A stretch of 64,000 nt of DNA from the NCBI GenBank assembly GCA_032054765.1, contig DAMBSC010000004.1, positions 186,001 through 250,000 on the forward strand, read 5' to 3'. Made by a program: the position numbers and the translations under genes. The notes beneath the pieces are model-generated. The model worked only from the letters and a program-made list of their open reading frames with translations, was not told where the DNA came from and did no database searches. Positions 1 to 8,738 of the stretch are shown here, piece by piece. This stretch comes from DFXE01 sp032054765. Its GTDB lineage: Bacteria > Bacteroidota > Bacteroidia > Bacteroidales > Tannerellaceae. Position 1 is the first letter of the stretch. Each line of letters opens with the position of its first letter.

Positions 1-1657
1 AAAGTACCCAATAAGGATTTTGCATCCCCAAACTTTGATTACCCCATCTCCATTGTTGTACGTTATAGCCTTTTGTTTCATCGTATTTTTCATACGTTTT
101 CAGATTATTAAAGTCTTCACCACGTGGATAAGTATACACAGCTACCAACGGATTATAGTATTGTCCCTGAGCCACCATGTTCTTGTCATTCTGTTTGATA
201 TAACTAAAACCAAAATCTAAAGTCAGTTTATCATCCAGGAATTTCGTAGTATTACGGAATGTCGCATTGTATTTATTATACGAGTTATTCGGCATCATAC
301 CGTCAGCAGTCGACACACCAAGTGATGCATATGTTTGGTTCTTATCAGTACCTACAGACAAGCTGGCAGTTGTTTGTGTGGTTACGCCTGTGTCAAAGAA
401 ATCGGCAGGATCATAATTATAAGTGTTTCCCGCTGTGGTAGCCCAACTTTTATATTCATTGTTGCCATTTACATCTTTGTTACTTCCATATTTGTTTTGG
501 AACTTAGGCAAAACAAACGGACGTGAAAACGTTGTCTGGTTTGAAATAATTACTTTAGGCTTACCTGTTGTTCCTCTCTTTGTTGTGATAATGATAGCAC
601 CATTAGCAGCATTTGAACCGTAAAGGGCTGCAGCGGCAGGACCTGTTAATACAGAGATACTTTCAATATCTTCCGGATTAATATCACTGATACCTTCAGT
701 ACCTGTACGTCCGGCATATTCATTGTTTTGATCTAATTTTCCTTTACTTGTGTTGTGAATAGGTACCCCGTCAATTACATATAACGCATTATTATCTTTT
801 GTAATTGATTTCGCTCCACGCATAACAACACGGGTAGCACCACCCGCACCTGTAGAAGAAGCATTGATATTAACACCGGCAACCTTACCCGATAAAGCAT
901 TCATGAAGTTAACGTCTTTAACGGATGTCAGCTCATCACCTTTCACTTCCTGTACGTTGTAACTCAATGCCTTTTGTGAACGTTGGATACCTAAAGCTGT
1001 AACCACAACTTCATCAATAGCGATAACGTCTCTTTCCAGAGCGATATTTAATGAACTGGTACGAGAAGTAACCGGTATTTCCTGTGTAACATACCCGATA
1101 TAACGTACTTCCAGCGCTTGTCCTTCAGCCGCATTGATGGTAAAATTTCCATCCAGGTCAGTAACCACGCCGGTAGTAGTTCCTTTAACAATAACACTTA
1201 CTCCAATCAGGGTTTCTCCATTTGCAGCATCTCTAACATTACCTGTTATAGTCTTGCTTGCCTGAGCTACCTCATTCCCTCTTGGAGAAGCTTTGCTTGT
1301 TAAAATAATATGAGAACCTTCCATTACATAATTAATGTCGGTATCATCAAAAAGGTTGTTTAATACTTGAGCAACGGGTTGCTCTTTTGCTTTTACAGAT
1401 GCACGTTGTGAAACTTCTACTTCATCTGTGTATAAGAAAAGATAATCCGTTTGTTTCTCTATCTCTGTAAGAATTTTTTCCAACTTGGCATTTCTTTGAC
1501 TTATAGTCACCCTGGCGTTTTGCGAAAACGTATTTTCAGCAGAAACAGAGATCATTCCAAGTAGTAATAATAGCGCAGATAATCTCATAATTCTAAAAAA
1601 ATGTTTCAAAGTATTGTTTTTAAATAAAACAACACTCGTACAATAAATATTGTTCAT
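1..1657 (-). CDS. SusC/RagA-type TonB-linked outer-membrane receptor, N-terminal part
   Basis: Partial: the gene starts at 1657 and runs off the left edge, about 550 residues in view. It would import a glycan or similar ligand through the outer membrane, energised by TonB. In order: a long n-region and signal peptide (core around residues 25-45), an STN/secretin-like domain (about 50-105), a carboxypeptidase-regulatory beta domain (about 120-200), the TonB-box region with DEVVVTALGIQ and the plug (ALYVIDGVPI). The ATG at 1657 is chosen over the internal ATG at 1588 because its context matches the start of the second SusC gene at 23055. It follows sigma (2832-3398) and FecR (1813-2745) on the same strand, so transcription is probably under surface-signalling control. 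No SusD is visible because the downstream side is outside the window. The family call is firm, the ligand unknown. Confidence 0.93.
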   Translation of the reverse strand, partial: MNNIYCTSVVLFKNNTLKHFFRIMRLSALLLLLGMISVSAENTFSQNARVTISQRNAKLEKILTEIEKQTDYLFLYTDEVEVSQRASVKAKEQPVAQVLNNLFDDTDINYVMEGSHIILTSKASPRGNEVAQASKTITGNVRDAANGETLIGVSVIVKGTTTGVVTDLDGNFTINAAEGQALEVRYIGYVTQEIPVTSRTSSLNIALERDVIAIDEVVVTALGIQRSQKALSYNVQEVKGDELTSVKDVNFMNALSGKVAGVNINASSTGAGGATRVVMRGAKSITKDNNALYVIDGVPIHNTSKGKLDQNNEYAGRTGTEGISDINPEDIESISVLTGPAAAALYGSNAANGAIIITTKRGTTGKPKVIISNQTTFSRPFVLPKFQNKYGSNKDVNGNNEYKSWATTAGNTYNYDPADFFDTGVTTQTTASLSVGTDKNQTYASLGVSTADGMMPNNSYNKYNATFRNTTKFLDDKLTLDFGFSYIKQNDKNMVAQGQYYNPLVAVYTYPRGEDFNNLKTYEKYDETKGYNVQQWRWGNQSLGMQNPYWVL

Positions 1658-1707
1658 ATATTTACGATGTTACAGGATTAATATAATTAATTAATTTGTT
1701 AATTCTC

Positions 1708-1741
1708 AAAGTCGATGGATGTGGCTGCATCTGTCGACTTT
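1708..1741 (-). promoter_or_regulatory. Leader hairpin upstream of susC-like gene (copy 1)
   Basis: Read on the minus strand this folds as an 8-bp outer stem (AAAGTCGA with TCGACTTT), a CA/CA internal loop, a GATG/CATC inner stem and the hexaloop CAGCCA. It lies about 50 nt before the receptor start, in the FecR-receptor gap. The same architecture with a different outer stem occurs at 22965-22992 before the second SusC gene. Function is inferred: leader RNA control or mRNA processing. Confidence 0.6.
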
Positions 1742-1812
1742 TTCATGGTTTGTGCTTTCATTAACTATCTGTCATAGGCATTCCATTTAGGTTTATATTT
1801 TAAAGTTAATAA

Positions 1813-2745
1813 TCAATTTATAGTAATAACATTATTGTCTACATCTCTTTCATAGCTGAAATAAGTATCCCGTTGCAAAACACGCATTGCATATTCAATG
1901 CCATCAGAAATACGAAATTTACTGGTATAAAGGGTATTCTTTTTTAATGGATTATTTATAATGACTCTGATATCATATGTTTTTTCAAACATTTTCATAA
2001 TCTTTTCAAAAGGTTCATTTTTAAAACTAATAAGCCCTTCCTTCCATAAAAGTTCTGTAAGATCATCTACAGGTACTATTTTCAACTCATCATTCTCAAG
2101 ATATGATTTATAACCGGAATATAATACAATTGTCTGATCTGGATTATCTTTCAAATTGACTTCTACTTTACCTTCAACCAGTACTGTTTCATACTCCGAA
2201 ATATCGGAATAGGCAAGCAGGTCAAATTCTGTGCCTAATGCCTTTACATTTCCAAAGGATGTATTTACCATGAAAGGAGCATCTTCATTCTTTGCCACAT
2301 TGAAATATCCTTGTCCATCTAATACTACTGTCCTATGTTTCTTATTGAATACTCCCGGATAATGCAATGTGCTTTTTGCATTCAACCAGACATCAGTCCC
2401 GTCAGCCAGTGTTAGATTCAAACGTTGACCAGCCGGAACACGAATAGTCTGCATAGCGACATCATTACTATTATATATCTGTGTAAAGAAATACCAGCTA
2501 CCAACAAGAGTAATCAAAATAACTGCAGCAATACGGGCAATCTCTTTCCAAAAATACAAAATTCCATTTTTCTTTACTTCGGGTTCTGTATCTTCCGTAT
2601 TGAAAAGAAGGAGATCAAACATCTTTCTCTCTTTTACAAAAAGCTGTAGATGCTCAGGTGACTCCTTAAGCCATTGCCTCACAGATTCATTTTCATGTTC
2701 TGTTGTTTGATTTTTAAAAAATCTATGTAGTGTTTTTTGTTCCAT
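1813..2745 (-). CDS. FecR-family anti-sigma factor
   Basis: 310 residues. Inner-membrane anti-sigma factor that would hold the adjacent ECF sigma factor until the partner receptor signals ligand binding. A cytoplasmic N-terminal segment (about 1-60) precedes one membrane helix (about 70-90). The periplasmic FecR domain follows (about 100-200, with VPAGQRLNLTLADGTDVWLN and ALGTEFDLLAY), then a C-terminal DUF4974-type domain with KNEPFEKIMKMFEKTYDI. It lies 86 nt after the sigma gene and 155 nt before the receptor, the usual Bacteroidales order. Nothing is missing. Confidence 0.93.
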   Translation of the reverse strand: MEQKTLHRFFKNQTTEHENESVRQWLKESPEHLQLFVKERKMFDLLLFNTEDTEPEVKKNGILYFWKEIARIAAVILITLVGSWYFFTQIYNSNDVAMQTIRVPAGQRLNLTLADGTDVWLNAKSTLHYPGVFNKKHRTVVLDGQGYFNVAKNEDAPFMVNTSFGNVKALGTEFDLLAYSDISEYETVLVEGKVEVNLKDNPDQTIVLYSGYKSYLENDELKIVPVDDLTELLWKEGLISFKNEPFEKIMKMFEKTYDIRVIINNPLKKNTLYTSKFRISDGIEYAMRVLQRDTYFSYERDVDNNVITIN

Positions 2746-2831
2746 GTTTATCGTTCTACTAATAATAACAAACCAGAAAACATTACACCTAGTAAAATCT
2801 TTAAAAAAATTAGATTTATTTATGTTTTTAA

Positions 2832-3398
2832 CTATTCAAAGAATAAGTAACCTAAAATAAGCACTAAATAATCTTTCAGATTTCTACGCAATATATCTAC
2901 CGCTTTAGCTATATGGAACTCGACACCTTTAGTTGAGATATCGAACTTTGAAGCAATTTCTTTATATGTTTTATCTTTAAAACGGCTCAGGACGAAGATA
3001 TCGTGCGTTTTAGCCGGTAAGGAATTCAAAGTCTCTTTTATTATTTTCTTGACATCATCCACAAAAAGATTATCCGGCTCGCATGCTTTTAGCGTTATAA
3101 TACTGGTATGTAATTTCCAGTTTATATCATCAAACATTTCATCGACAACTCTCTCCTGAAGTGTTTTCCGCTGCAAATAATTAAGACATTTATGTTTAAT
3201 AATAGTTAATATATAGGCTGGTATATTGGAATTTGGGAGTAGTTTATCTTTATTTTCCCAATAGTTCATAAAGGCTTCTGTCGTAAAATCCTCTGCTACC
3301 TGAAGATCCTGCGTATAAGTTTTGGCAAAGTTCAACAGACGTTTATAGTAATCATGATAAAGCTGATTAAAAGCTTGTATATCTGACAATTCCCCCAT
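2832..3398 (-). CDS. ECF RNA polymerase sigma factor
   Basis: 188 residues, normal length for the Bacteroidetes ECF (sigma-70 family, RpoE-like) group. Region 2 lies at about 8-50 (LYHDYYKRLLNFAKTYTQD, then AFMNYWENKD). Region 4 with its helix-turn-helix lies at about 125-180 (LPAKTHDIFVLSRFKDKTYK, then ISTKGVEFHIAKAVDILR). It heads the sigma-FecR-SusC locus on the minus strand and should direct transcription of that receptor operon. The ATG at 3398 leaves a short spacer to the divergent side. Confidence 0.93.
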   Translation of the reverse strand: MGELSDIQAFNQLYHDYYKRLLNFAKTYTQDLQVAEDFTTEAFMNYWENKDKLLPNSNIPAYILTIIKHKCLNYLQRKTLQERVVDEMFDDINWKLHTSIITLKACEPDNLFVDDVKKIIKETLNSLPAKTHDIFVLSRFKDKTYKEIASKFDISTKGVEFHIAKAVDILRRNLKDYLVLILGYLFFE

Positions 3399-3457
3399 AA
3401 TTACTCAGGCAAAAGTTTTTAGTACAGCAAATATACATGTTTTTTTATATATATGTA

Positions 3458-5545
3458 TTAAAATTTCTCTTTCCTGTCAAATTTCCCATCTTCCGTATAA
3501 AATTTCCAGGTGCCTTTAGGGCGATTATTTACAAACTTACCTCTAACACTCAACTGTCCGTTTTCATAATACTCACGATAACGTCCATGTCGTTTACCTT
3601 CTTTCACTTCGGACTCACTTTTTAAAACTCCATCAGAATAGAATTCTCGTAAAACATTTCCTTGAAATTTCTCCACATAAAAACGTTTCAATTCACTCAT
3701 GAGCTCTTTTTCTGTTTCAGCCTCTTCATCCATTAAATCGTCGGAGACATCAGTATCTATTTCTAAATACTTACCAGGTGAATAGTGCTGATAATCCATA
3801 ACGATCTGTAAAGAGGCCGACTCATCATTCCCTGAAATCTGCATAGTCCAATGTGGGAACGAATACAATATATCTTTATTGGATTTAATATCCGCTAACG
3901 CATTTGTATTTAACATTCCCTGCAATTGTGGATAAAATTTATGGATATTACTATACAAGAAAAGAGTAGAACTATTGCTAAAAGAATCATATGCTTTCTT
4001 AAAATCAGCATTATTTTTCAGAATGTTCTTTTGTTCATAATCTTCTATGAAGGACAAGATTGAAGAAGGTTGATTACTGAACACTACAAAATCTTCGACA
4101 TAGGTATAATACGGTTTCTCGAATTTATCAAATATTCCACCAAAGAATAAACGGAAAAAACCTTTCATTTCTATATAGTTTACTTCGAAATCTTTATAAT
4201 GAACAGTTTTTACTTTAATGGGTGTACGACTTTTTATTTTTTTCTCTATAAACTCCATCTGTTCACGTGCATCTTTAATATCTTTTGCTTTAATGGCAAG
4301 AATAAGTTCAGGTTCACGTCCCAGCAATCCTGGTTCTGACTGCGAAATTGCAAATTCCCCTGACATCCAACTCAGGAAATTTTCTTCCAGCGAGATAGCA
4401 AACAATTTCTCAATCTTTCTTTTAGAATCCATATATGATGCATATTTTGCCGCATCACTTGCAGACAATACTTGTTCCAGTTCTTTCATAAAAGACAATA
4501 CATCACCCAGTCCGATATTTGTATAAAAAGCAGTACGTGCGGACATAATCTCATGAGCCTTCATCTTATGTTTACCGGAACTAAGCAATGCAGTGATATA
4601 AGGATCAGCGATCTCTTTACGAAATGTGCTCCCTTTCATTTCCATCATATCCTTATCAATATTAAAATAAAGACCCGCAAAATCCATAGAATGACAAAAG
4701 AGATCAATATATTCGTTTCGTTCACCCAGATATAAAGACATAAACTGAGGCAAATTTTCATAATTTATAAAGATCCTGCATAAACCTTTTCCGGCAACTT
4801 TCTTCTCCGCTTCAATGAAAGAAGCATTCAATCCTATCTTAGGAGAAGTACGTACATCAATCGCCGATTCAACAAGTTTAGATGTATATGAAGCAACAAA
4901 ATGATTTTCTACAAAAGCAGCATAAAGTATATCACGTGTCTCGGGATTACGCATCTCAATAATATTAATTTCCTTATACTTCCTATGCGTTACGTCAAAG
5001 TCGGCCATTCGTAATATCAGTTCAAGCTGATCTTTTAATAAATTGAGTTTTGATATCTTTTGCATATCCAGAATAATAAGAAAATCCCAATCTGTAGCAC
5101 GCGTTTTATGTACAGATACGAGTAAATCCCGCTTTCCCACTAATGAAAGTAAAGTCTTGTTTTCATGTATAATCGAATCAAACATTTCCACATGTTGGGA
5201 CATTTCCTCAAAAGTCTTTGCCTTTTTCAACTCCTGCCAAGGCTCGCTTTTACTGAACTTTCTCCAGTCAGCAACAGGATCGGAAGATTGTATAATAAAT
5301 GCAGCATTATCGGGTACGAGATATATCTGTTGGATATGTCGATCTGGAGCAATAAATATATCCGCCACTGAATAAATTAAATAACCTAGGAGAAGTACTC
5401 CTACTCCTATTATGATCTTTTTCACAAAACTACCTGTATGGTTTGTTTTGTCCTGAGTAGGTCCTTCTTGTAGGGATTCAACAGGATTGTCCTGAAGCTT
5501 GTCGTCGAAATATTCTTCCATCGGTTTTCTATTTGATAGTAGCAT
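3458..5545 (-). CDS. Membrane-anchored protein of unknown function with C-terminal MORN-like repeats
   Basis: 695 residues, not assigned to a characterised family. One membrane helix (about 43-65, IIIGVGVLLLGYLIYSVADI) anchors it, leaving a large, presumably periplasmic body of about 560 residues whose fold I cannot name. The last about 65 residues carry MORN/YwqK-type repeats (LREFYSDGVLKSESEVKEGK and YREYYENGQLSVRGKF). A second in-frame ATG at 5521 (MEEYFDDKL) is an equally plausible start. It stands alone between the sigma locus and ddh. MORN-like repeats are often surface or membrane-contact modules, but no function can be inferred here. Confidence 0.8.
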   Translation of the reverse strand: MLLSNRKPMEEYFDDKLQDNPVESLQEGPTQDKTNHTGSFVKKIIIGVGVLLLGYLIYSVADIFIAPDRHIQQIYLVPDNAAFIIQSSDPVADWRKFSKSEPWQELKKAKTFEEMSQHVEMFDSIIHENKTLLSLVGKRDLLVSVHKTRATDWDFLIILDMQKISKLNLLKDQLELILRMADFDVTHRKYKEINIIEMRNPETRDILYAAFVENHFVASYTSKLVESAIDVRTSPKIGLNASFIEAEKKVAGKGLCRIFINYENLPQFMSLYLGERNEYIDLFCHSMDFAGLYFNIDKDMMEMKGSTFRKEIADPYITALLSSGKHKMKAHEIMSARTAFYTNIGLGDVLSFMKELEQVLSASDAAKYASYMDSKRKIEKLFAISLEENFLSWMSGEFAISQSEPGLLGREPELILAIKAKDIKDAREQMEFIEKKIKSRTPIKVKTVHYKDFEVNYIEMKGFFRLFFGGIFDKFEKPYYTYVEDFVVFSNQPSSILSFIEDYEQKNILKNNADFKKAYDSFSNSSTLFLYSNIHKFYPQLQGMLNTNALADIKSNKDILYSFPHWTMQISGNDESASLQIVMDYQHYSPGKYLEIDTDVSDDLMDEEAETEKELMSELKRFYVEKFQGNVLREFYSDGVLKSESEVKEGKRHGRYREYYENGQLSVRGKFVNNRPKGTWKFYTEDGKFDRKEKF

Positions 5546-5639
5546 ACAAAAATAAGAAAATAAATGTCATAAAAACGGGCAAATCAGTTACAAAACAAAT
5601 AATGCTTATACTCCGCAACGCTAGCAAATAATTTTTACT

Positions 5640-5647
5640 TACCTTTG
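5640..5647 (+). promoter_or_regulatory. Bacteroidetes-type -7 promoter element for ddh
   Basis: TACCTTTG matches the TAnnTTTG -7 consensus of the Bacteroidetes primary sigma factor and sits 28 nt before the ddh ATG. No clear -33 TTTG is visible at the expected distance, so strength is uncertain. Confidence 0.5.
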
Positions 5648-5675
5648 TGGTTGTTTGATAAAGAAATAAGAATAT

Positions 5676-6572
5676 ATGAAGAAGATCAGAGTTGCCATTG
5701 TTGGATATGGCAATATTGGAAAGTACGTATTGGAGGCGATTCTGGCCTCACCCGATTTTGAAGTAGCCGGTATTATACGCCGTAACCCAAAAGAAATTCC
5801 AGATGAATTAAAACCCTACCTCGTAACCGATAGTATTACAAAACTCAAAGATGTGGATGTAGCCGTTCTGGCAACACCAACAAGAAGTGTGGAATCGTTT
5901 GCAAAAGAGATTCTGGCATTAGGAATCAATACAGTAGATAGCTTTGATATTCATGGAGGTATTGTAGAACTCCGCCGCTCATTAGATGCCGTTGCAAAAG
6001 CACACAACTCGGTTGCTGTTATTTCTGCCGGTTGGGATCCGGGAAGTGACTCGGTTGTTCGTGCACTACTGGAGGCTATGGTCCCAAAAGGAATAACATA
6101 TACAAATTTTGGCCCCGGAATGAGTATGGGGCATACAGTTGCAGTAAAGGCTATTGAGGGTGTAAAAGCTGCACTAAGTATGACAATACCTGTTGGAACA
6201 GGAATTCATCGCCGCATGGTATATATCGAAGTAAAAGAAGGCTATGAGTTTGAGAAAGTAGCATCAGCAATTAAAGCCGACGATTATTTTGTACATGATG
6301 AAACCCATGTTATCAAAGTGGACAGTGTGGATAATCTTCTGGATATGGGACATGGCGTAAACCTTGTTCGTAAAGGGGTTTCGGGCCAGACTCAAAATCA
6401 GTTGATCGAATTTGACATGAAGATCAACAATCCGGCACTTACAGCTCAGGTATTAATTGCCGTTGCTCGTGCAAGCTTCAAACAAAAACCAGGAGCTTAT
6501 ACAATGATCGAACTTCCCGTTATCGATATGCTTTACGGAGACAAGGAAGACTTAATTAAACGTCTCGTTTAA
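5676..6572 (+). CDS. ddh: meso-diaminopimelate D-dehydrogenase
   Basis: 298 residues, full length for the family. Catalyses the reversible NADPH-dependent amination of L-2-amino-6-oxopimelate to meso-diaminopimelate, a one-step branch of lysine and peptidoglycan precursor synthesis in the cytoplasm. The N-terminal Rossmann motif VAIVGYGNIGKYVLEAI (about 6-22) binds NADPH. The family signatures DSFDIHGG, SAGWDPGSDSVVRALLEAM and FGPGMSMGHTVAVKAI follow in the substrate domain. A -7 promoter box lies just upstream. The next gene is lgt after an 82-nt gap filled by a heptad-repeat hairpin. Confidence 0.95.
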   Translation: MKKIRVAIVGYGNIGKYVLEAILASPDFEVAGIIRRNPKEIPDELKPYLVTDSITKLKDVDVAVLATPTRSVESFAKEILALGINTVDSFDIHGGIVELRRSLDAVAKAHNSVAVISAGWDPGSDSVVRALLEAMVPKGITYTNFGPGMSMGHTVAVKAIEGVKAALSMTIPVGTGIHRRMVYIEVKEGYEFEKVASAIKADDYFVHDETHVIKVDSVDNLLDMGHGVNLVRKGVSGQTQNQLIEFDMKINNPALTAQVLIAVARASFKQKPGAYTMIELPVIDMLYGDKEDLIKRLV

Positions 6573-6643
6573 TCAATTGAAAATTGAAAGTTGAAAACGT
6601 TTAGTTTCAAGTAATTTTCAACTTTCAATTTTCAATTTTCAAT
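6573..6643. repeat. Period-7 repeat forming a perfect long hairpin
   Basis: Heptads of the type ATTGAAA on the left arm and TTTTCAA on the right give a perfect 23-bp stem (6575-6597 with 6615-6637) around a 17-nt loop. It fills the ddh-lgt gap. No U-tract follows directly, so it is not a standard terminator, though it could end or stabilise transcripts. Confidence 0.8.
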
Positions 6644-6654
6644 TATAAAAAGCT

Positions 6655-7509
6655 ATGCTTAATTACATTACCTGGACAGCAGATCCGGCTATTTTTACAA
6701 TCTTCGGACGTGAGATACGTTGGTACGGACTTGCATTTGCTGTAGGTTTTGCCATCGGTTACATGATTGTGGCCCGTATGTGGAAAAATGAGAAATTAAA
6801 TCCTGCCTGGATTGATTCTCTTTTAATATATACAGTATTAGGAACATTAATCGGCTCCCGTTTGGGACACTGTCTATTCTATGATCCTGGTTATTATTTG
6901 GCCAATCCGCTTGAAATATTAAAAGTATGGGAAGGAGGACTGGCTAGTCATGGTGGCACCTTAGGTATTGTAATAGCCATCTATTTCTATTCGAAGCGGG
7001 TAACTCACAAAAGTATGTTATGGACATTCGATAAACTGGTTGTACCTACCGGTTTAGTGGCCGCTTTTATTCGTCTGGGAAATCTGATGAATCATGAAAT
7101 ATACGGGCATCCCACAGATAAACCATGGGGTTTCCGTTTTATAGAAAACCTGCATGCCTGGAAACAAGGAGCTGCTCCTATATTCACACCACCAAGCCAC
7201 CCTACGCAACTTTACGAAGCAATCTGTTATTTTCTAACATTCCTTCTTTGTATGTGGCTATATTTTAAAAAGGATGCTTATAAGAAAGAAGGACTTATAT
7301 TCGGTGTGTTCTTTATCTGTATTTTCGGTTCCCGCTTCTTTATTGAATTCCTTAAAAATAATCAGGAAGCTTTTGAAGAGGGCATGTTGTTGAATATGGG
7401 ACAAATTCTCAGTATTCCGTTTGTTTTAGCAGGTATTTATTTTATGTGGAGAGCACTAAAAAAAGATAAGCAGCAAGACAATGTACAAGTTAAAAGAAAT
7501 AGCAAATAA
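6655..7509 (+). CDS. lgt: Prolipoprotein diacylglyceryl transferase
   Basis: 284 residues. Inner-membrane enzyme that moves diacylglyceryl from phosphatidylglycerol to the lipobox cysteine of prolipoproteins, the first step of lipoprotein maturation. Visible are about seven hydrophobic segments, the GGLASHGGTLG motif (around residue 98) and the Lgt signature region FIRLGNLMNHEIYG (around 138-151). Essential arginine and asparagine positions are present. Its 3' end overlaps the start of the flavodiiron gene by 29 nt, suggesting coupled translation. Confidence 0.96.
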   Translation: MLNYITWTADPAIFTIFGREIRWYGLAFAVGFAIGYMIVARMWKNEKLNPAWIDSLLIYTVLGTLIGSRLGHCLFYDPGYYLANPLEILKVWEGGLASHGGTLGIVIAIYFYSKRVTHKSMLWTFDKLVVPTGLVAAFIRLGNLMNHEIYGHPTDKPWGFRFIENLHAWKQGAAPIFTPPSHPTQLYEAICYFLTFLLCMWLYFKKDAYKKEGLIFGVFFICIFGSRFFIEFLKNNQEAFEEGMLLNMGQILSIPFVLAGIYFMWRALKKDKQQDNVQVKRNSK

Positions 7510-8671
7510 TATATATTACCTGGGAGTAAATGATCGCCAAAAAGCACTGTTTGAGAACCTATGGCCCCTACCCCTCGGTGTTTCTTATAATTCATACCTG
7601 ATTATGGATGAAAAAACAGTATTAATAGATACTGTAGACATCTGTTATTCAGATATTTTTCTTAAAAAATTAGCAGTTGCTCTAGATGGACGCACGTTGG
7701 ATTATTTAGTCGTTGATCATATGGAGCCTGACCATTCAGGAAGTATCCGGCTGTTACGTGAATTATACCCTAACGTTCAAATCGTCGGAAATAAGATTAC
7801 GGCTGGTATGCTTGAAGGGTACTATGATATAACTACAGGTATTCATCTGGTAAAAGATGGTGATTCGCTAAATATCGGTAGTCGCGATCTTACTTTCTAT
7901 ACAGCACCCATGGTACATTGGCCGGAAGTAATGTTCACCTACGATAACAAAGAGAAAGTACTTTTCTCTGCAGATGCTTTTGGGACATTTGGAACACTTG
8001 ATGGAGGTGTGATAGATTCTGAAATAAATGTAGACCATTACTGGGAAGAGATGGTACGTTATTATGCTAATATTGTGGGCAAATATGGTAATCCTGTACA
8101 AAAAGCACTTCAGAAATTATCAAGCCTGGAGATCAATACAATCTGTTCAACCCACGGTCCTGTATGGAGAGAGCATAAAGACAAAGCAATTGGTATCTAT
8201 GATCGCTTAAGTCGTTATGAAGGAAAAGAAGGTGTTGTTGTTCTGTACGGCAGCATGTATGGTAATACAGAACAAATGGCCGAAACAATCGCTTATTCCC
8301 TGGCTGAAAATGGAGTCAGAAATATTGTTCTGCACAATGTAAGTAAAAGCCACGCATCTTATATACTGAAAGATATTTTTAAATACAAAGGATTAATTAT
8401 AGGATGTCCGACATACAGTGGACAGTTATTCCCTGAAATCGAATCGGTATTAAGCAAAATAGAAATACGTGAGATAAAAGATCGCATTTATGGTTATTTT
8501 GGATCTTATACCTGGGCCGGAACAGCAGTTAAACGTCTTTCACTTTTCGGAGAAACAATGAAGTGGGACACTATAATTGCACCTGTAGAACAAAAAATGG
8601 CTTTAAAGGCTGATACATATGAAGAATGTTTGTCACTTGGTAAAGCTATGGCTGAAAAAATAAAGAAATAA
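7481..8671 (+). CDS. Flavodiiron protein (FprA-type A flavoprotein)
   Basis: 396 residues. Cytoplasmic reductase of O2 and/or NO that protects anaerobes, fed by rubredoxin or a similar donor. The N-terminal metallo-beta-lactamase-like domain carries the di-iron ligands H80-x-E82-x-D84-H85 (VDHMEPDHSGS), then a further His in MVHWPEVM and SADAFGTFG. The C-terminal flavodoxin domain starts near residue 250 (VVVLYGSMYGNTEQMAETIA), which binds FMN. No rubredoxin or NADH-oxidoreductase extension is fused. The start overlaps lgt by 29 nt and is followed by a heptad repeat before nagB. Confidence 0.95.
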   Translation: MYKLKEIANNIYYLGVNDRQKALFENLWPLPLGVSYNSYLIMDEKTVLIDTVDICYSDIFLKKLAVALDGRTLDYLVVDHMEPDHSGSIRLLRELYPNVQIVGNKITAGMLEGYYDITTGIHLVKDGDSLNIGSRDLTFYTAPMVHWPEVMFTYDNKEKVLFSADAFGTFGTLDGGVIDSEINVDHYWEEMVRYYANIVGKYGNPVQKALQKLSSLEINTICSTHGPVWREHKDKAIGIYDRLSRYEGKEGVVVLYGSMYGNTEQMAETIAYSLAENGVRNIVLHNVSKSHASYILKDIFKYKGLIIGCPTYSGQLFPEIESVLSKIEIREIKDRIYGYFGSYTWAGTAVKRLSLFGETMKWDTIIAPVEQKMALKADTYEECLSLGKAMAEKIKK

Positions 8672-8677
8672 AAATAA

Positions 8678-8733
8678 TGATTAATTATTAATGGTTAATT
8701 ATAAACTAATTAATAATTAACAACTAACAATTG
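8678..8733. repeat. Period-7 AT-rich repeat with self-complementary arms
   Basis: Eight consecutive 7-nt units (TGATTAA, TTATTAA, TGGTTAA and so on, turning into CTAATTA, ATAATTA, ACAACTA) fill the gap before nagB. The two halves are inverted relative to each other and can form a hairpin. Confidence 0.7.
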
Positions 8734-8738
8734 AATCT

